A stretch of 64,000 nucleotides of DNA from Sphingobacteriaceae bacterium (GCA_017745075.1 JAGIAD010000011.1:62001-126000), one strand, 5' to 3'. Shown: positions 18,724-26,865, numbered from the stretch's first letter. The notes: generated by a model from the sequence alone, not told the origin. Numbers and translations: made by a program.

Positions 18724-19695
18724 CTATTGGCCTGCTTTATGGTTTGCTTTTTGAAATCTATCGTCGGTTAACGACAGTAAAAAAGCTTCAATATCGTTTA
18801 TTTCGGTTTCGCTCAATCCCAATGGTTTATTTAGGGAAAGGTCTCTGTTTTTACCGTTTTTAATTACTGCATCAGGATTATTATAATACTGGATCACTTC
18901 TTTTAATGTTTTGAACATTCCGTTATGCATGTATGGGGCCGTAATGCCGACGTTTCTTAAACCCGGGATTTTAAAATGTCCCTTATGTTCAGGGTTACCG
19001 GTAACATCAAACCTGCCCTGGTCTTTCAGATCCTCATCGTTAAACAAACCTATGCCTTTGAAACGATCGGCAGTAAAATCCTCACCCGAATGACAGTTGC
19101 TGCAGTTGGCCTTGCCGATAAACAACAGGCGACCACGTTTGGCATTTTCGGAGATGGCCTTATCATCACCATTGATATAACGGTCGTACGGGCTGTTAGC
19201 AGTTTCCAAAGTCCGTTCAAAAGATGCAATGGCCAGCAATAAATTCTTCTGCGTAGGTGGTGCATTAAAAATCTTCTGGAAAAGTGCTGCGTATTCTTTG
19301 TCTTTCTGCAACCTATCGATAGCATCAGCAATAGGCAGGTTCATTTCAACCGGATTGATAATGGGTTGTAAAGCCTGATCTTCGAGGGAGGTAGCCCTAC
19401 CATCCCAAAATAGATTCGGCCGACCCGATAAATTGGTTACCGATGGCGAATTGCGCGTTCCCTTAGTTCCGCCAACACCTAAACTCACCCTCGAGGTATC
19501 GGCAAAAGCAAATTCGGGTTTATGGCACGAAGCACAGCTGATGCTTTTATCTTTGGAAAGGATCGGATCGAAAAATAATTTTTCGCCCAAACGCTCCTTG
19601 CTATTGATTAACGTAGGATCATCGGCACCAAAACCGGCCATCAATACCACTAATACGATAAGACTTAAGGATATTATGAGTTTACTTTTATTCAT
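18724..19695 (-). CDS. Di-haem cytochrome c peroxidase (MauG/CcpA type)
   Basis: This 323-aa exported protein has an N-terminal signal or anchor helix (about residues 7-22). Two haem-binding motifs are present: CASCH at residues 54-58 and CSNCH at 198-202. Characteristic segments are RNSPSVTNLSGRPNLFWDGR and the axial-Met region IPGLRNVGITAPYMHNG. The family reduces hydrogen peroxide in the periplasm using cytochrome or quinol-derived electrons; MauG-type members oxidise other substrates. It lies 89 bases ahead of the TonB receptor and is probably in the same operon. Confidence 0.94.
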   Translation of the reverse strand: MNKSKLIISLSLIVLVVLMAGFGADDPTLINSKERLGEKLFFDPILSKDKSISCASCHKPEFAFADTSRVSLGVGGTKGTRNSPSVTNLSGRPNLFWDGRATSLEDQALQPIINPVEMNLPIADAIDRLQKDKEYAALFQKIFNAPPTQKNLLLAIASFERTLETANSPYDRYINGDDKAISENAKRGRLLFIGKANCSNCHSGEDFTADRFKGIGLFNDEDLKDQGRFDVTGNPEHKGHFKIPGLRNVGITAPYMHNGMFKTLKEVIQYYNNPDAVIKNGKNRDLSLNKPLGLSETEINDIEAFLLSLTDDRFQKANHKAGQ

Positions 19696-20057
19696 TGGTT
19701 TATTCGATTCGGGTAATATCGGATCCTATAGCTTTAATTTAATTGATAATTCATTATAGCACCCTTTACAAAACGCCATCGTCATGCTGAATTTATTTTA
19801 CAAGTAGAAGTAGTGTTTTCAATTGCCTTGTAGCTACTTCGTGGTCAGCATCTTTCCTGCATGATAGTCCCTGAAATAAATTACCTTCGGTGAGCTCGCT
19901 TAAGGCTCGGTTTACTTCGTAGCTTTCCGCTTCGCTACAGGTCAGGGTGACGACTGTAAAGATTCTTCACTGGCGTTCAGAATGACAACCAGATACTAGC
20001 TAGAGGCAGGGAGAACAATACATCCTCCCATACTCCACTAACCTTAACAAGAGATTT
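19696..20057. repeat. Intergenic region with palindromic repeats
   Basis: From about 19780 to 19990 the DNA is repeat-like: an ATCGTCATGCTGAATTTATT arm with later partially inverted segments (CAGGTCAGGGTGACGA and GTTCAGAATGACAACC). It also has internal GTAGCTACTTCGTGG and GTAGCTTTCCGCTTCGCTAC hairpins. No gene is seen. It separates the peroxidase and YceI genes, so these may be separate transcripts. Confidence 0.55.
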
Positions 20058-20699
20058 TTAATTATTTGCAACAAGCTGTACGTTCAGCTCAAAATCATCA
20101 TAAATGGTTTTATCGCCCAGGTTTTCGAAAAAGCTTTTCGACCTGAACTTGATATCGTACTTGGTTCTATCGATAATAATTTTTGCATTAGCCGTTACCT
20201 TATTGCCGTCCTGCTTAACCGTAGCCGGGAAACTGATTTCGTTCGTAATGCCTTTAATGGTTAATTTTCCTTTTACATTATACGTGCCAGCGCCTGTACT
20301 TTGGGCTGAAGTGATATTGAAAGTAGCTTTATCAAACTTATCAACGGCAAAAAAGTCAGCACTTTTTAAGTGCCCCAGTAGTTTAGCATTTGTTTCTTTA
20401 TCGGTAAGATCGGTTACTGCGATGGTTTTGGTATCGAGCTCGAAACTACCGCCTTTAAGTACTTTATTATCTAAGGCTAATGATCCCGAGGTGATATTGA
20501 TGGTTCCTGAATGTTCTCCCGTTACCTTTTTAGCCAGCCAGGTGAGTTTGCTTTGTTCAGGGCTTACTTTATAGCTGACCAATTTCCTTGCCGAAGCTTC
20601 GGTAGGGGTTTTAAGTTTTGGTTTTGGCCCGTTTAAATCGGTTAAAGATCCGGCTACGATGGTGGTAGCAATAAGTGCAATCGTTTTGTACTGTAACAT
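20058..20699 (-). CDS. YceI-family periplasmic lipocalin-like protein
   Basis: This 213-aa protein has an N-terminal signal (about residues 1-18) and a YceI beta-barrel: YKVSPEQSKLTWLAKKVTGEHSGT at the start, then HLKSADFFAVDKFDKATF and LTIKGITNEISFPA. YceI proteins bind polyisoprenoid lipids such as ubiquinone or its precursors in the periplasm and are linked to stress responses. The gene starts 27 bases after the upstream thioredoxin-like gene, so the two form an operon. Together with the nearby di-haem peroxidase this suggests a periplasmic electron-transfer setting (inference). Confidence 0.93.
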   Translation of the reverse strand: MLQYKTIALIATTIVAGSLTDLNGPKPKLKTPTEASARKLVSYKVSPEQSKLTWLAKKVTGEHSGTINITSGSLALDNKVLKGGSFELDTKTIAVTDLTDKETNAKLLGHLKSADFFAVDKFDKATFNITSAQSTGAGTYNVKGKLTIKGITNEISFPATVKQDGNKVTANAKIIIDRTKYDIKFRSKSFFENLGDKTIYDDFELNVQLVANN

Positions 20700-20726
20700 A
20701 TTATGGTTTTTTAGTTGAGGTGGTAT

Positions 20727-22046
20727 CTATTTTCCATTTGCCTGTGCCTCAAAATAGGCAGCAGATGGTACTGGTTCTGCAATTAGCTCATCCAGTACTT
20801 TATTGAATTTTTTCTCATAATCATCGTAATACTTTCCGGTAACGGTTCCGGTATAGCCGGTGTAGATTTCGCGTACTTCGCCCTTTCTATCAATGATAAT
20901 AGTGGTTGGATAAGCAATAAACTTATTTAAGGCCGGAAGCTTATCAGCAACCAGGCGTTTATCGGCTAATCCGCCAAACAGGATATCGTATTTGATATTA
21001 TATTTATCGCGAAGCTTGCCCAGTGTGTATTTTCCGTATTCCAGGTCATCTTTCTGCTCGAAACCGATAGCAATGGCTTCTACTCCCCTTTTACTGTTCT
21101 TATTGAACCAAGGCGAAAGAAATACAGTCTGATCGGTACAGTTAGGGCACCAGGTACCTATCAGTTCTACAATAACCACTTTACCTTTATATTTATCGTC
21201 GGTTAATGAAACCGGTTTACCGTTCAGATCGGGAAAAGTAAAAGCAATCTTTTTATAACCTTCTTTTAAATAAGTTAATTTATAAGGATCAGGCAGTTCT
21301 GCCTTACTGTCTTTTACACCTGTAAATTTGAGGTTATCATAAATCCCCTGACTGATTTCTCCTGAAAGCGTACCGTCTTCATTAATGGTACCTTTGTAAA
21401 TTTTAGGACTTGGACCGCTAAATCCTGAAAGTACAAACTGGTTTCCCTGTACGGTCCCTTCAAGCTCACGGCTATCGCCGGTTACCTGCATAATTACACC
21501 TGTAAGTTTATTCCCCTCCTGTTTTAATATGGCTACCTTATTCGGAACGGCCTCTTTAGAAAACCCTTTGAACTCCCATTTACCGGTTAAATTGGCCACG
21601 GGTGCAACATCTTTTCCTGGTTCAACAAAGCGGTACGATTTGCCCTGTTCTGCAGTGAAAGGCAGGGAATTACCCTGTAAACCCGGCACTAAACTTTTAT
21701 ATTCGCCAGAGATCCTGCCATCGTTTTCTATTTTGGCCACCAAAGCCGCATCGTAGGTATTCATCTTAATGAACAGAGAATCCTGCCCTAAATATTTGAT
21801 ATGGAAATCATCCCTGCGTGTCCCGTTTAACAGGGTAAAGGTGGCATGCTCAGCATCTTTTCCTTTGAGTTCGAAATTAAATGGCACTTCGGTTTCGGCA
21901 ACCTTAAATACCCCACGCCATATGCCTTCTTTTATAAATTTCCTGGCTGTTTTTGGTTCTTCATCTACTTTATTTACCGCAAAGGCTGTGGTAGAAATGA
22001 GGGAGGCCAGAGTCAGCACCTGTATTTTAGCAAAGTAATTTTTCAT
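20727..22046 (-). CDS. Exported thioredoxin-like (TlpA/redoxin) protein, copy 2
   Basis: This 439-aa protein has a signal peptide (about residues 1-23) and a two-part beta-rich N-terminal region (about 35-260, with IWRGVFKVAETEVPFNFELKGK and LTGKWEFKG). A TlpA-like thioredoxin domain follows with active site CPNC in IGTWCPNCTDQ and the cis-Pro region YPTTIIIDRKG. It should act as a periplasmic disulfide reductant or isomerase. A closely similar paralogue lies at 22217. Thioredoxin domains of this type are about 150 aa, so the N-terminal half is an extra module, perhaps for substrate or membrane binding. Confidence 0.9.
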   Translation of the reverse strand: MKNYFAKIQVLTLASLISTTAFAVNKVDEEPKTARKFIKEGIWRGVFKVAETEVPFNFELKGKDAEHATFTLLNGTRRDDFHIKYLGQDSLFIKMNTYDAALVAKIENDGRISGEYKSLVPGLQGNSLPFTAEQGKSYRFVEPGKDVAPVANLTGKWEFKGFSKEAVPNKVAILKQEGNKLTGVIMQVTGDSRELEGTVQGNQFVLSGFSGPSPKIYKGTINEDGTLSGEISQGIYDNLKFTGVKDSKAELPDPYKLTYLKEGYKKIAFTFPDLNGKPVSLTDDKYKGKVVIVELIGTWCPNCTDQTVFLSPWFNKNSKRGVEAIAIGFEQKDDLEYGKYTLGKLRDKYNIKYDILFGGLADKRLVADKLPALNKFIAYPTTIIIDRKGEVREIYTGYTGTVTGKYYDDYEKKFNKVLDELIAEPVPSAAYFEAQANGK

Positions 22047-22216
22047 CTTGTAAAGTCTTTAGTTTAGGTAAACATGGGCTGTATCATAGGGATAATTTTC
22101 TCCTAAATTTGTCGTGTTGAGCCTGCCGAAACAATTAAAATTTATTTAAACAGATCCTTCGACAAGCTCAGGATGACAAATCTTTACTGCCGATATTTAG
22201 GTTAGTTAGTTTGGTT
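22047..22216. repeat. Short repeat between the two redoxin genes
   Basis: This spacer contains GATCCTTCGACAAGCTCAGGATGACA at about 22153-22178, a variant of a repeat that also occurs near 14845, 24530, 26190 and 26555. It suggests the two paralogous redoxin genes are separate transcription units. Confidence 0.5.
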
Positions 22217-23518
22217 TTATTTACTTTTTAGTGTTTCTGTAGAAGCGAATTTTTCCGGTACAGGCTCAGCAATCAGCTCATCTAACACTTTATTGAATTT
22301 TGCTTCGTAATCGTTAAAGTATTTTCCGGTTACAGTTCCGGTATAGCCGGTGTAGATTTCCCTTACATTTCCTTTTCTATCGATAATAATCGTGGTTGGG
22401 AAAGCAATGAATTTATTTAATGCAGGTAGTTTTTCGGCCACCACTTTTTTATCGGCAATGCCTCCAAACAGGATATCATAAGTAATACCATATTTTTCTT
22501 TCAGCTTTCCCAGGGTGTATTTGGCATATTCGAGGTCATCTTTCTGTTCGAAACCAATGGCTATAGCTTCTACACCACGTTTTTGGTTCTTTTTAAACCA
22601 TGGCGAAAGGAAAACAGTCTGATCAGTACAATTTGGGCACCAGGTACCAATGGTTTCGATTATTACCACCTTACCTTTATATTTATCATCGCTCAGTGAA
22701 ACGTTTTTTCCCGTAAGATCAGGGAAGGTAAAATCGAGTTTGCTATAACCTTCTTTCAGGAAAGTGAGTTTATAAGGATCGGGAAGTTCGGCTTTCTCAT
22801 TACGCTGGCCATCAAATTTCAGGTTTTTGTAAATCCCAAAACCCTGTTCGCCGGTAATGCTCTTATCGTCGTTTATTTTACCCTTCACAATAAAAGGACT
22901 TGGGCCTGTAAAACCTGATAGCTCAAATTCATCGCCCTGTACCGTTCCTTCAAGCTCGCGGGTATCGCCCACAACGGTCATAATTACGCCGGTAAGTTTA
23001 TTGCCTTGCTGTTTTAGCAGTGCAATTGATGCGGGTACAGCTTCTTTGGTGTAGGTTTTGATTTCCCATTTGCCCGAAATATCGTATTTTGGAGCTATAT
23101 CTTTACCGGGTTCTACAAAGCGGTAACTTTTACCATGTTCGGCAACAAAAGGCAATGAATTACCCCTGAAACCGGGTACCAGACTACGGTATTCTCCCGT
23201 TAAGGTACCATTAGTTTCTATCTTCGCCACCAATGCCGCATCATATGTGTTCATTTTTACATAGATCGAATCTTCTCCGTGTCGTTCTACATGAAAATCA
23301 TCGCGCCTGGAGCCATTAATAAGGGTTAAAATGGCTGTTTGAGGATTTTTTCCTTTTAATTGGAAGTTAAAAGGTACTTTTGATTCGCTTACACTAAACT
23401 CTCCCCTCCAGATCCCCTCTTTTGGAAACGGCTTTTCCACCCTTGCCGATGCAGTGCCCCCCAATAGTAGTACTGAGGTGGTTAGGCATGCGATTTTTGA
23501 AGTAATTCTCGTTTTCAT
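22217..23518 (-). CDS. Exported thioredoxin-like (TlpA/redoxin) protein, copy 1
   Basis: This paralogue of the neighbouring redoxin has the same architecture: signal peptide, two beta-rich segments (IWRGEFSVSESKVPFNFQLKG; ISGKWEIKT), then a TlpA-like domain with CPNC in IGTWCPNCTDQ and cis-Pro FPTTIIIDRKG. The start at 23518 gives MKTRITSKIACLTTSVLLLGG, a proper signal peptide; MMI just upstream is in frame. The two copies have diverged evenly, so both look functional. The tandem arrangement implies duplication with possible division of substrates. Confidence 0.9.
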   Translation of the reverse strand: MKTRITSKIACLTTSVLLLGGTASARVEKPFPKEGIWRGEFSVSESKVPFNFQLKGKNPQTAILTLINGSRRDDFHVERHGEDSIYVKMNTYDAALVAKIETNGTLTGEYRSLVPGFRGNSLPFVAEHGKSYRFVEPGKDIAPKYDISGKWEIKTYTKEAVPASIALLKQQGNKLTGVIMTVVGDTRELEGTVQGDEFELSGFTGPSPFIVKGKINDDKSITGEQGFGIYKNLKFDGQRNEKAELPDPYKLTFLKEGYSKLDFTFPDLTGKNVSLSDDKYKGKVVIIETIGTWCPNCTDQTVFLSPWFKKNQKRGVEAIAIGFEQKDDLEYAKYTLGKLKEKYGITYDILFGGIADKKVVAEKLPALNKFIAFPTTIIIDRKGNVREIYTGYTGTVTGKYFNDYEAKFNKVLDELIAEPVPEKFASTETLKSK

Positions 23519-23527
23519 AATCATCAT

Positions 23528-24180
23528 TATTAGTTAAACACTATTATTTTAGAGTTTTTTGGTAACAAGCAACAATGATTCGCACGGAAAACCATACAGC
23601 AGGGCTACAGGCTGTTTAAACAGCTGTTATGCTATTGATTTTTAACGGGAAACGGTATGTTTACTTGTTACCGGTTAATTTATAATCTATTGCTAGATCA
23701 GTTTGAGCACTTTTTCCTATGGAAAGTTGCTAGAAGTTCAACGAGGACTGACTCTCCCTTCTTCTGTATAAATCAACTAATTAATGGTGGTAAATTAATT
23801 AGAGCAATAACCTAAACTAGTGGTGGTGATTAGTTTCGGCTGTTCCTGATACCCCGGCAACTTATTGACTGAAATACATGACCACCATAATATTCTATCA
23901 AAATGCCCCGGGGTACCAGGATTTTAAATAAGAATATTTGAATGAAGACCTTTATCAGGTGATCTGTACCTTAGCTTATATTAGCAGCAACAAAAGTTAT
24001 ACTGACCTGAAAAATTGATCAGAGAATATGACTGAAGTTGTACGCAGAGTTTCATATTGAACGTAGATTTGCTGGTGAACTGTTTTAATTTTTTGTAAAA
24101 GTATAAACTTTGAACAATTTAAACAAGTATTCCTATAGATTTTATAGACTTTATTTTTAAATATCTGATTTACAGAAAGA
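23528..24180. other. Gene-free region upstream of the redoxin genes
   Basis: No convincing coding region was found on either strand. It includes a GCAGGGCTACAGGCTGTTTA stretch and an inverted pair, CCTGATACCCCGG (23845-23857) against CCGGGGTACCAGG (23908-23920). That pair is 12 of 13 complementary across 50 nt and GC-rich in an AT-rich background. It lies some 330 bp upstream of the copy-1 redoxin start and might be a structured leader or the end of an unrecognised RNA. Confidence 0.4.
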
Positions 24181-24308
24181 TAATTTACAATACAAATAGT
24201 TTAACAGAGGGTTTGGGTATAGGGCATGGAGTTATATACCAGGGTTGTGGAATAATTAACCGCAAAGAACGCATAGGCTGGTTTATTCCATTATCTATCT
24301 TACACTTT

Positions 24309-24503
24309 AACCACAGAGCGCACAGAGAAAGCGCGGAGCTCACGGAAATTTTCATTCCATCTTTCATTTTACATTTAACCACAGAGACCACAAAGAGAAA
24401 GCACAGAGCTTTTCATTCCATCTTCCATTATACATTTTAACCACAGAGACCACAAAGAGAAAGCACAGAGCTTTTCATTCCATCTTCCATTTTACATTTT
24501 ACA
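24309..24503. repeat. Three-unit tandem repeat (AACCACAGAG units)
   Basis: Units begin at 24309, 24377 and 24439, with periods of 68 and 62 bp. Each has AACCACAGAG, an AAAGAGAAAGCACAGAGC-like segment and TTTTCATTCCATCTTCCAT. Units 2 and 3 are nearly identical. A related TTACCACAGAGCAAACAG block lies near 26047. Adjacent head-to-tail units without unique spacers exclude a CRISPR array. Confidence 0.85.
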
Positions 24504-24888
24504 TCTTACATAAAAGCTCCTTCGCCCACACTCAGGATGACAACTCAAAACGGCGTCATCTCGACTGAAGTGCAGCGGAACGGAGAGATCTATAAAAGTA
24601 GATTTAGCCTCGCTGAGCAATCGTGGTTCTCGACTGCGTTGCACACCGCTTGAAATGACGATCCCGGAGAAGGCTATCACCCATATTAATTTTTATACAA
24701 TAAATTATCCCTCAGGATGACAACCCCAACAAAACGTGCCATCATCTCGACTGGATCGCAGTCCCGACGTTAAGTTGGGAGAGAGATCTACCCGATACAA
24801 ACTTCTATGTAACAGCACAATACACGGTTAAAAATAATAAATTTCAAAAAAAACTACTATTTCTATAGAAATTATAGTAATTATTACT
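24504..24888. repeat. Palindromic repeats upstream of tRNA-Cys
   Basis: This holds CTCCTTCGCCCACACTCAGG (24521 on) and then a full GTCATCTCGACTG palindromic unit (about 24555-24660, closing with GCTTGAAATGACG). An ATAAATTATCCCTCAGGATG segment (about 24699) and a half unit CATCATCTCGACTGGATCGC (about 24740) follow. No gene was seen. Confidence 0.7.
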
Positions 24889-24896
24889 TACCTTTG
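24889..24896 (+). promoter_or_regulatory. Bacteroidota -7 promoter element before tRNA-Cys
   Basis: TACCTTTG matches the Bacteroidota TAnnTTTG -7 consensus and is followed by C. A start site near 24903 would give a 46-nt leader before the tRNA. No clear -33 TTG is seen. The same promoter could transcribe through the tRNA into the SAM-I riboswitch. Confidence 0.6.
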
Positions 24897-24948
24897 CTTT
24901 GTCTCTTTCAAAAAGTGAATCAATAAGCTGATTGAAAAAGGAACACAT

Positions 24949-25019
24949 AGTCATGTGGCCGAGTGGCGAGGTAAAGGTCTGCAAAACCTAGTACGGCGGT
25001 TCGATTCCGTCCATGACGT
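24949..25019 (+). tRNA. tRNA-Cys (anticodon GCA)
   Basis: A cloverleaf can be drawn. The acceptor 2-7 GTCATG (24950-24955) pairs with CATGAC (25012-25017). The D arm is GCCGAGTGGCGAGGT. The anticodon loop is CTGCAAA with GCA at 24981-24983. The T arm is GGTTCGATTCC and the discriminator is T73, the base expected for tRNA-Cys. CCA is not encoded. Oddities: the terminal pair would be A1-G72 (24949/25018) and the 27-43 pair is A-A (24974/24990), both mismatched, so it may be slightly degenerate or unusual. It lies 18 nt before the SAM-I riboswitch. Confidence 0.88.
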
Positions 25020-25036
25020 CTGAAATTGTATTACAT

Positions 25037-25133
25037 ACTTATCAAGAAAAACGGAGGGAATGGCCCTTTGATGTCTTAGCAACCTGTTTTAACAAGGTGC
25101 TAATTCCATCTGCAGGTAGCAGAAAAGATGAGT
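25037..25133 (+). ncRNA. SAM-I (S-box) riboswitch
   Basis: The conserved core is present in order: P1 strand CTTATCAAGA (25038 on), GGAGGGAATGGCCC, TGATGTCTTAGCAACC, AAGGTGCTAATTCC, GCAGAAAAGATGAG, closing P1 with GATGAG (25127-25132) against CTTATC (25038-25043). This matches the SAM-I aptamer. Downstream, GGTTCC (25141-25146) can pair with GGAACC (25192-25197), and CCCTCC (25179-25184) could instead pair with GGAGGG inside the aptamer (25053-25058), a possible switching helix. No T-run follows, so a classical terminator is not evident. The regulated genes are a 63-aa ORF and a DUF4833 protein. Confidence 0.93.
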
Positions 25134-25218
25134 TTGAAAAGGTTCCTGCAACTATTTTCAGCGAATAACCAATAGCTACCCTCCTCTTTCCGGAACCGTT
25201 AAACTAAAATGTTAAGAA

Positions 25219-25410
25219 ATGCCAGTTCATTTTGATTATCCATCAATCAGAGATTTTTTTGAAGTCTATGGAAACACTTCCTGCGAAAAATTAAACGACT
25301 ATGAACATTGCAGAGCGGAATCAGACCGCCTTTATAATGAACAGTTAAAAAAAAGTGAAAAAGATATTCCCGCAGCGGATCAAGAAAAAACAGACAGCTC
25401 TTCAACCTAA
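25219..25410 (+). CDS. Small hypothetical protein under the SAM-I riboswitch
   Basis: This 63-aa ORF begins 86 bases after the aptamer (ATG 25219). The sequence is acidic and hydrophilic (PVHFDYPSIRDFFEVYGNTS at the start, then a Glu/Lys/Asp-rich tail), with two cysteines (about residues 21 and 29) and no signal or membrane segment. I do not recognise a family. Its support is positional: it is the first open frame after a riboswitch, and the next gene follows 9 bases later. Expression would be expected to fall with high S-adenosylmethionine, as for other SAM-I targets. Confidence 0.6.
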   Translation: MPVHFDYPSIRDFFEVYGNTSCEKLNDYEHCRAESDRLYNEQLKKSEKDIPAADQEKTDSSST

Positions 25411-25419
25411 AAAACTAAA

Positions 25420-26001
25420 ATGCGTTTGATACCATCTACATTTTCAATGCCGAACAAAAGCCTGCTCTTTATTGTTTTAACCTTTGCGCTTTTCGCAACA
25501 CCAACCCGGGCACAAACCAAAGATCCCTCCCCCATTAATTTTCCTACGCCTAAAAATGTAGACAACATGTTATTCTACCTGCAGCGTGATCCAAATACGA
25601 ATACGCTAATTTATGCCTTAAACCTGAAAGAAAATGGCAGTATCGATGCCAGTTCGCCTATTCAGGTATATTGGATCCGTTATGGCGAAAAAGGGCAAAA
25701 GAAAGATCTAGGTTATATCCAGCGAAAATTTGCCTACGGTATCGATACCAAAGCATTGGGAGGAGATAATTACGAATTTAGATTTGTATCGCACAAAAAA
25801 CTACCTTTTTACCTGCAGCGCGCTAATGATAAAAGTTACCATGCTTCGGTAACGATTAATAACCACACCATTAAAGTAAACCGATTGTTTGTAAGAATAC
25901 AGGGCGGCAGTTTCTGGCTCCCTAATGTAAAATACGCAGAGGTTGAGGGGATTGATGAAGCAACAGGCAAGCCAATTGTAGAAAGGGTGAGTGTGAAGTA
26001 G
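25420..26001 (+). CDS. DUF4833 exported protein
   Basis: This 193-aa protein has an N-terminal signal peptide (hydrophobic SLLFIVLTFALFATPTRAQ; cleavage after about residue 32). One domain matches DUF4833: PKNVDNMLFYLQRDPNTNTLIYALN, IQVYWIRYGEKGQKKDLGYIQ and YEFRFVSHKKLPFYLQR. A start at the second Met (25447) would also give a good signal peptide. The family is of unknown function and is predicted to be periplasmic and beta-rich. It lies 9 bases after the 63-aa ORF, in a transcript led by a SAM-I riboswitch, a connection I have not seen described. Confidence 0.87.
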   Translation: MRLIPSTFSMPNKSLLFIVLTFALFATPTRAQTKDPSPINFPTPKNVDNMLFYLQRDPNTNTLIYALNLKENGSIDASSPIQVYWIRYGEKGQKKDLGYIQRKFAYGIDTKALGGDNYEFRFVSHKKLPFYLQRANDKSYHASVTINNHTIKVNRLFVRIQGGSFWLPNVKYAEVEGIDEATGKPIVERVSVK

Positions 26002-26592
26002 TCCTTGGCTTTTTAACCGCAAAGAACGTAATGTTTCCTCTCCTTTTACCACAGAGCAAACAGAGAAAAGGCACAGAGAATACAAAGTTGAGTTATGATT
26101 TAGCTCATAACCGCTGTCATTCTGAACGCAGTGAAGAACCCGAAGGCTCTGCGAAGCAAATCTTTTTGTTAAATAGTTAGTTACAGTTAAAGATCCTTCG
26201 TTGCGCTACCATTGACAGATCCCATAGAAGAATCGTCCTTTCGACTGGAGAATGCCGATTTTTCATCGGCAGCGAAATGGAGAAATCTATAGAGAAAGAT
26301 TTAGCTTCTCTGAGCAATCGCAGTTCTCGACTTCGTTGCACTTCAGGATGACAAATACAAAACTAAAGCATCATTTCGACTGAAATGCAAAAACCTAGTG
26401 AGGTTATTGTAAAAACAGATTTCTCCACTACGGTCGAAATGACGAATTAAAATGAAGTCTTGCAAAACTCACCACTGCTGTCATTCTGAACGCAGTGAAG
26501 AACCCGAAGGCTCTGCGAAGCAAATCTTTTGTGAAATAGTACAGTTAAAAGATCCTTCGTTGCACTCAGGATGATACATACAAAGCTTGCTT
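26002..26592. repeat. Repeat-dense intergenic region
   Basis: A roughly 90-bp unit beginning GCTGTCATTCTGAACGCAGT occurs twice in direct orientation (about 26113-26205 and 26477-26570). A compound unit at about 26205-26350 (GCTACCATTGACAGATCCCA, then TTTCGACTGGAGAATGCCG and CGGCAGCGAAATGGAG) is repeated at about 55041-55195. An ACCACAGAGCAAACAG block near 26048 resembles the tandem units at 24309. No gene was seen. Confidence 0.75.
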
Positions 26593-26865
26593 TTACTTCG
26601 GTTCCTTTCTATTATCAATGGCGGTGCTGAAGGTTTTATTAAACTCACCTTTAATCCACTGTACTTTTCCAATGTCACGCATATCAGGAGCAATAATATA
26701 ATTACCGGTTTCACTATCGAGAATAATCAGCATATTATTGGCTGCCTCGGTGCGGTATTTTCCTCCTGCCTGGTTCTGATCGTTTTTAAAGCTAATGGCT
26801 GCGAACATTAAGCCTGCCCCCAAAAACCCCAATAAAAGTGATTTGCTATCCAATGTGATTTTCAT
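26593..26865 (-). CDS. Small membrane-anchored hypothetical protein
   Basis: This 90-aa protein has one N-terminal hydrophobic segment (SLLLGFLGAGLMFAAISF, about residues 9-26) and a hydrophilic tail with NMLIILDSETGNYIIAPDMR, resembling short exported Bacteroidota proteins of unknown function. It is probably a membrane-anchored or signal-peptide protein facing the periplasm. It stands alone, with repeats downstream. No family is recognised. Confidence 0.65.
   Translation of the reverse strand: MKITLDSKSLLLGFLGAGLMFAAISFKNDQNQAGGKYRTEAANNMLIILDSETGNYIIAPDMRDIGKVQWIKGEFNKTFSTAIDNRKEPK

Noticed and set aside
24309-24503. Possible CRISPR array
   Set aside because: Units are 62-68 bp with no unique spacers, and no cas genes are near; it is a plain tandem repeat.
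24185-24680. Several frames of 60-75 codons upstream of tRNA-Cys
   Set aside because: They translate the AACCACAGAG tandem repeat and a palindromic element, giving repetitive low-quality peptides.
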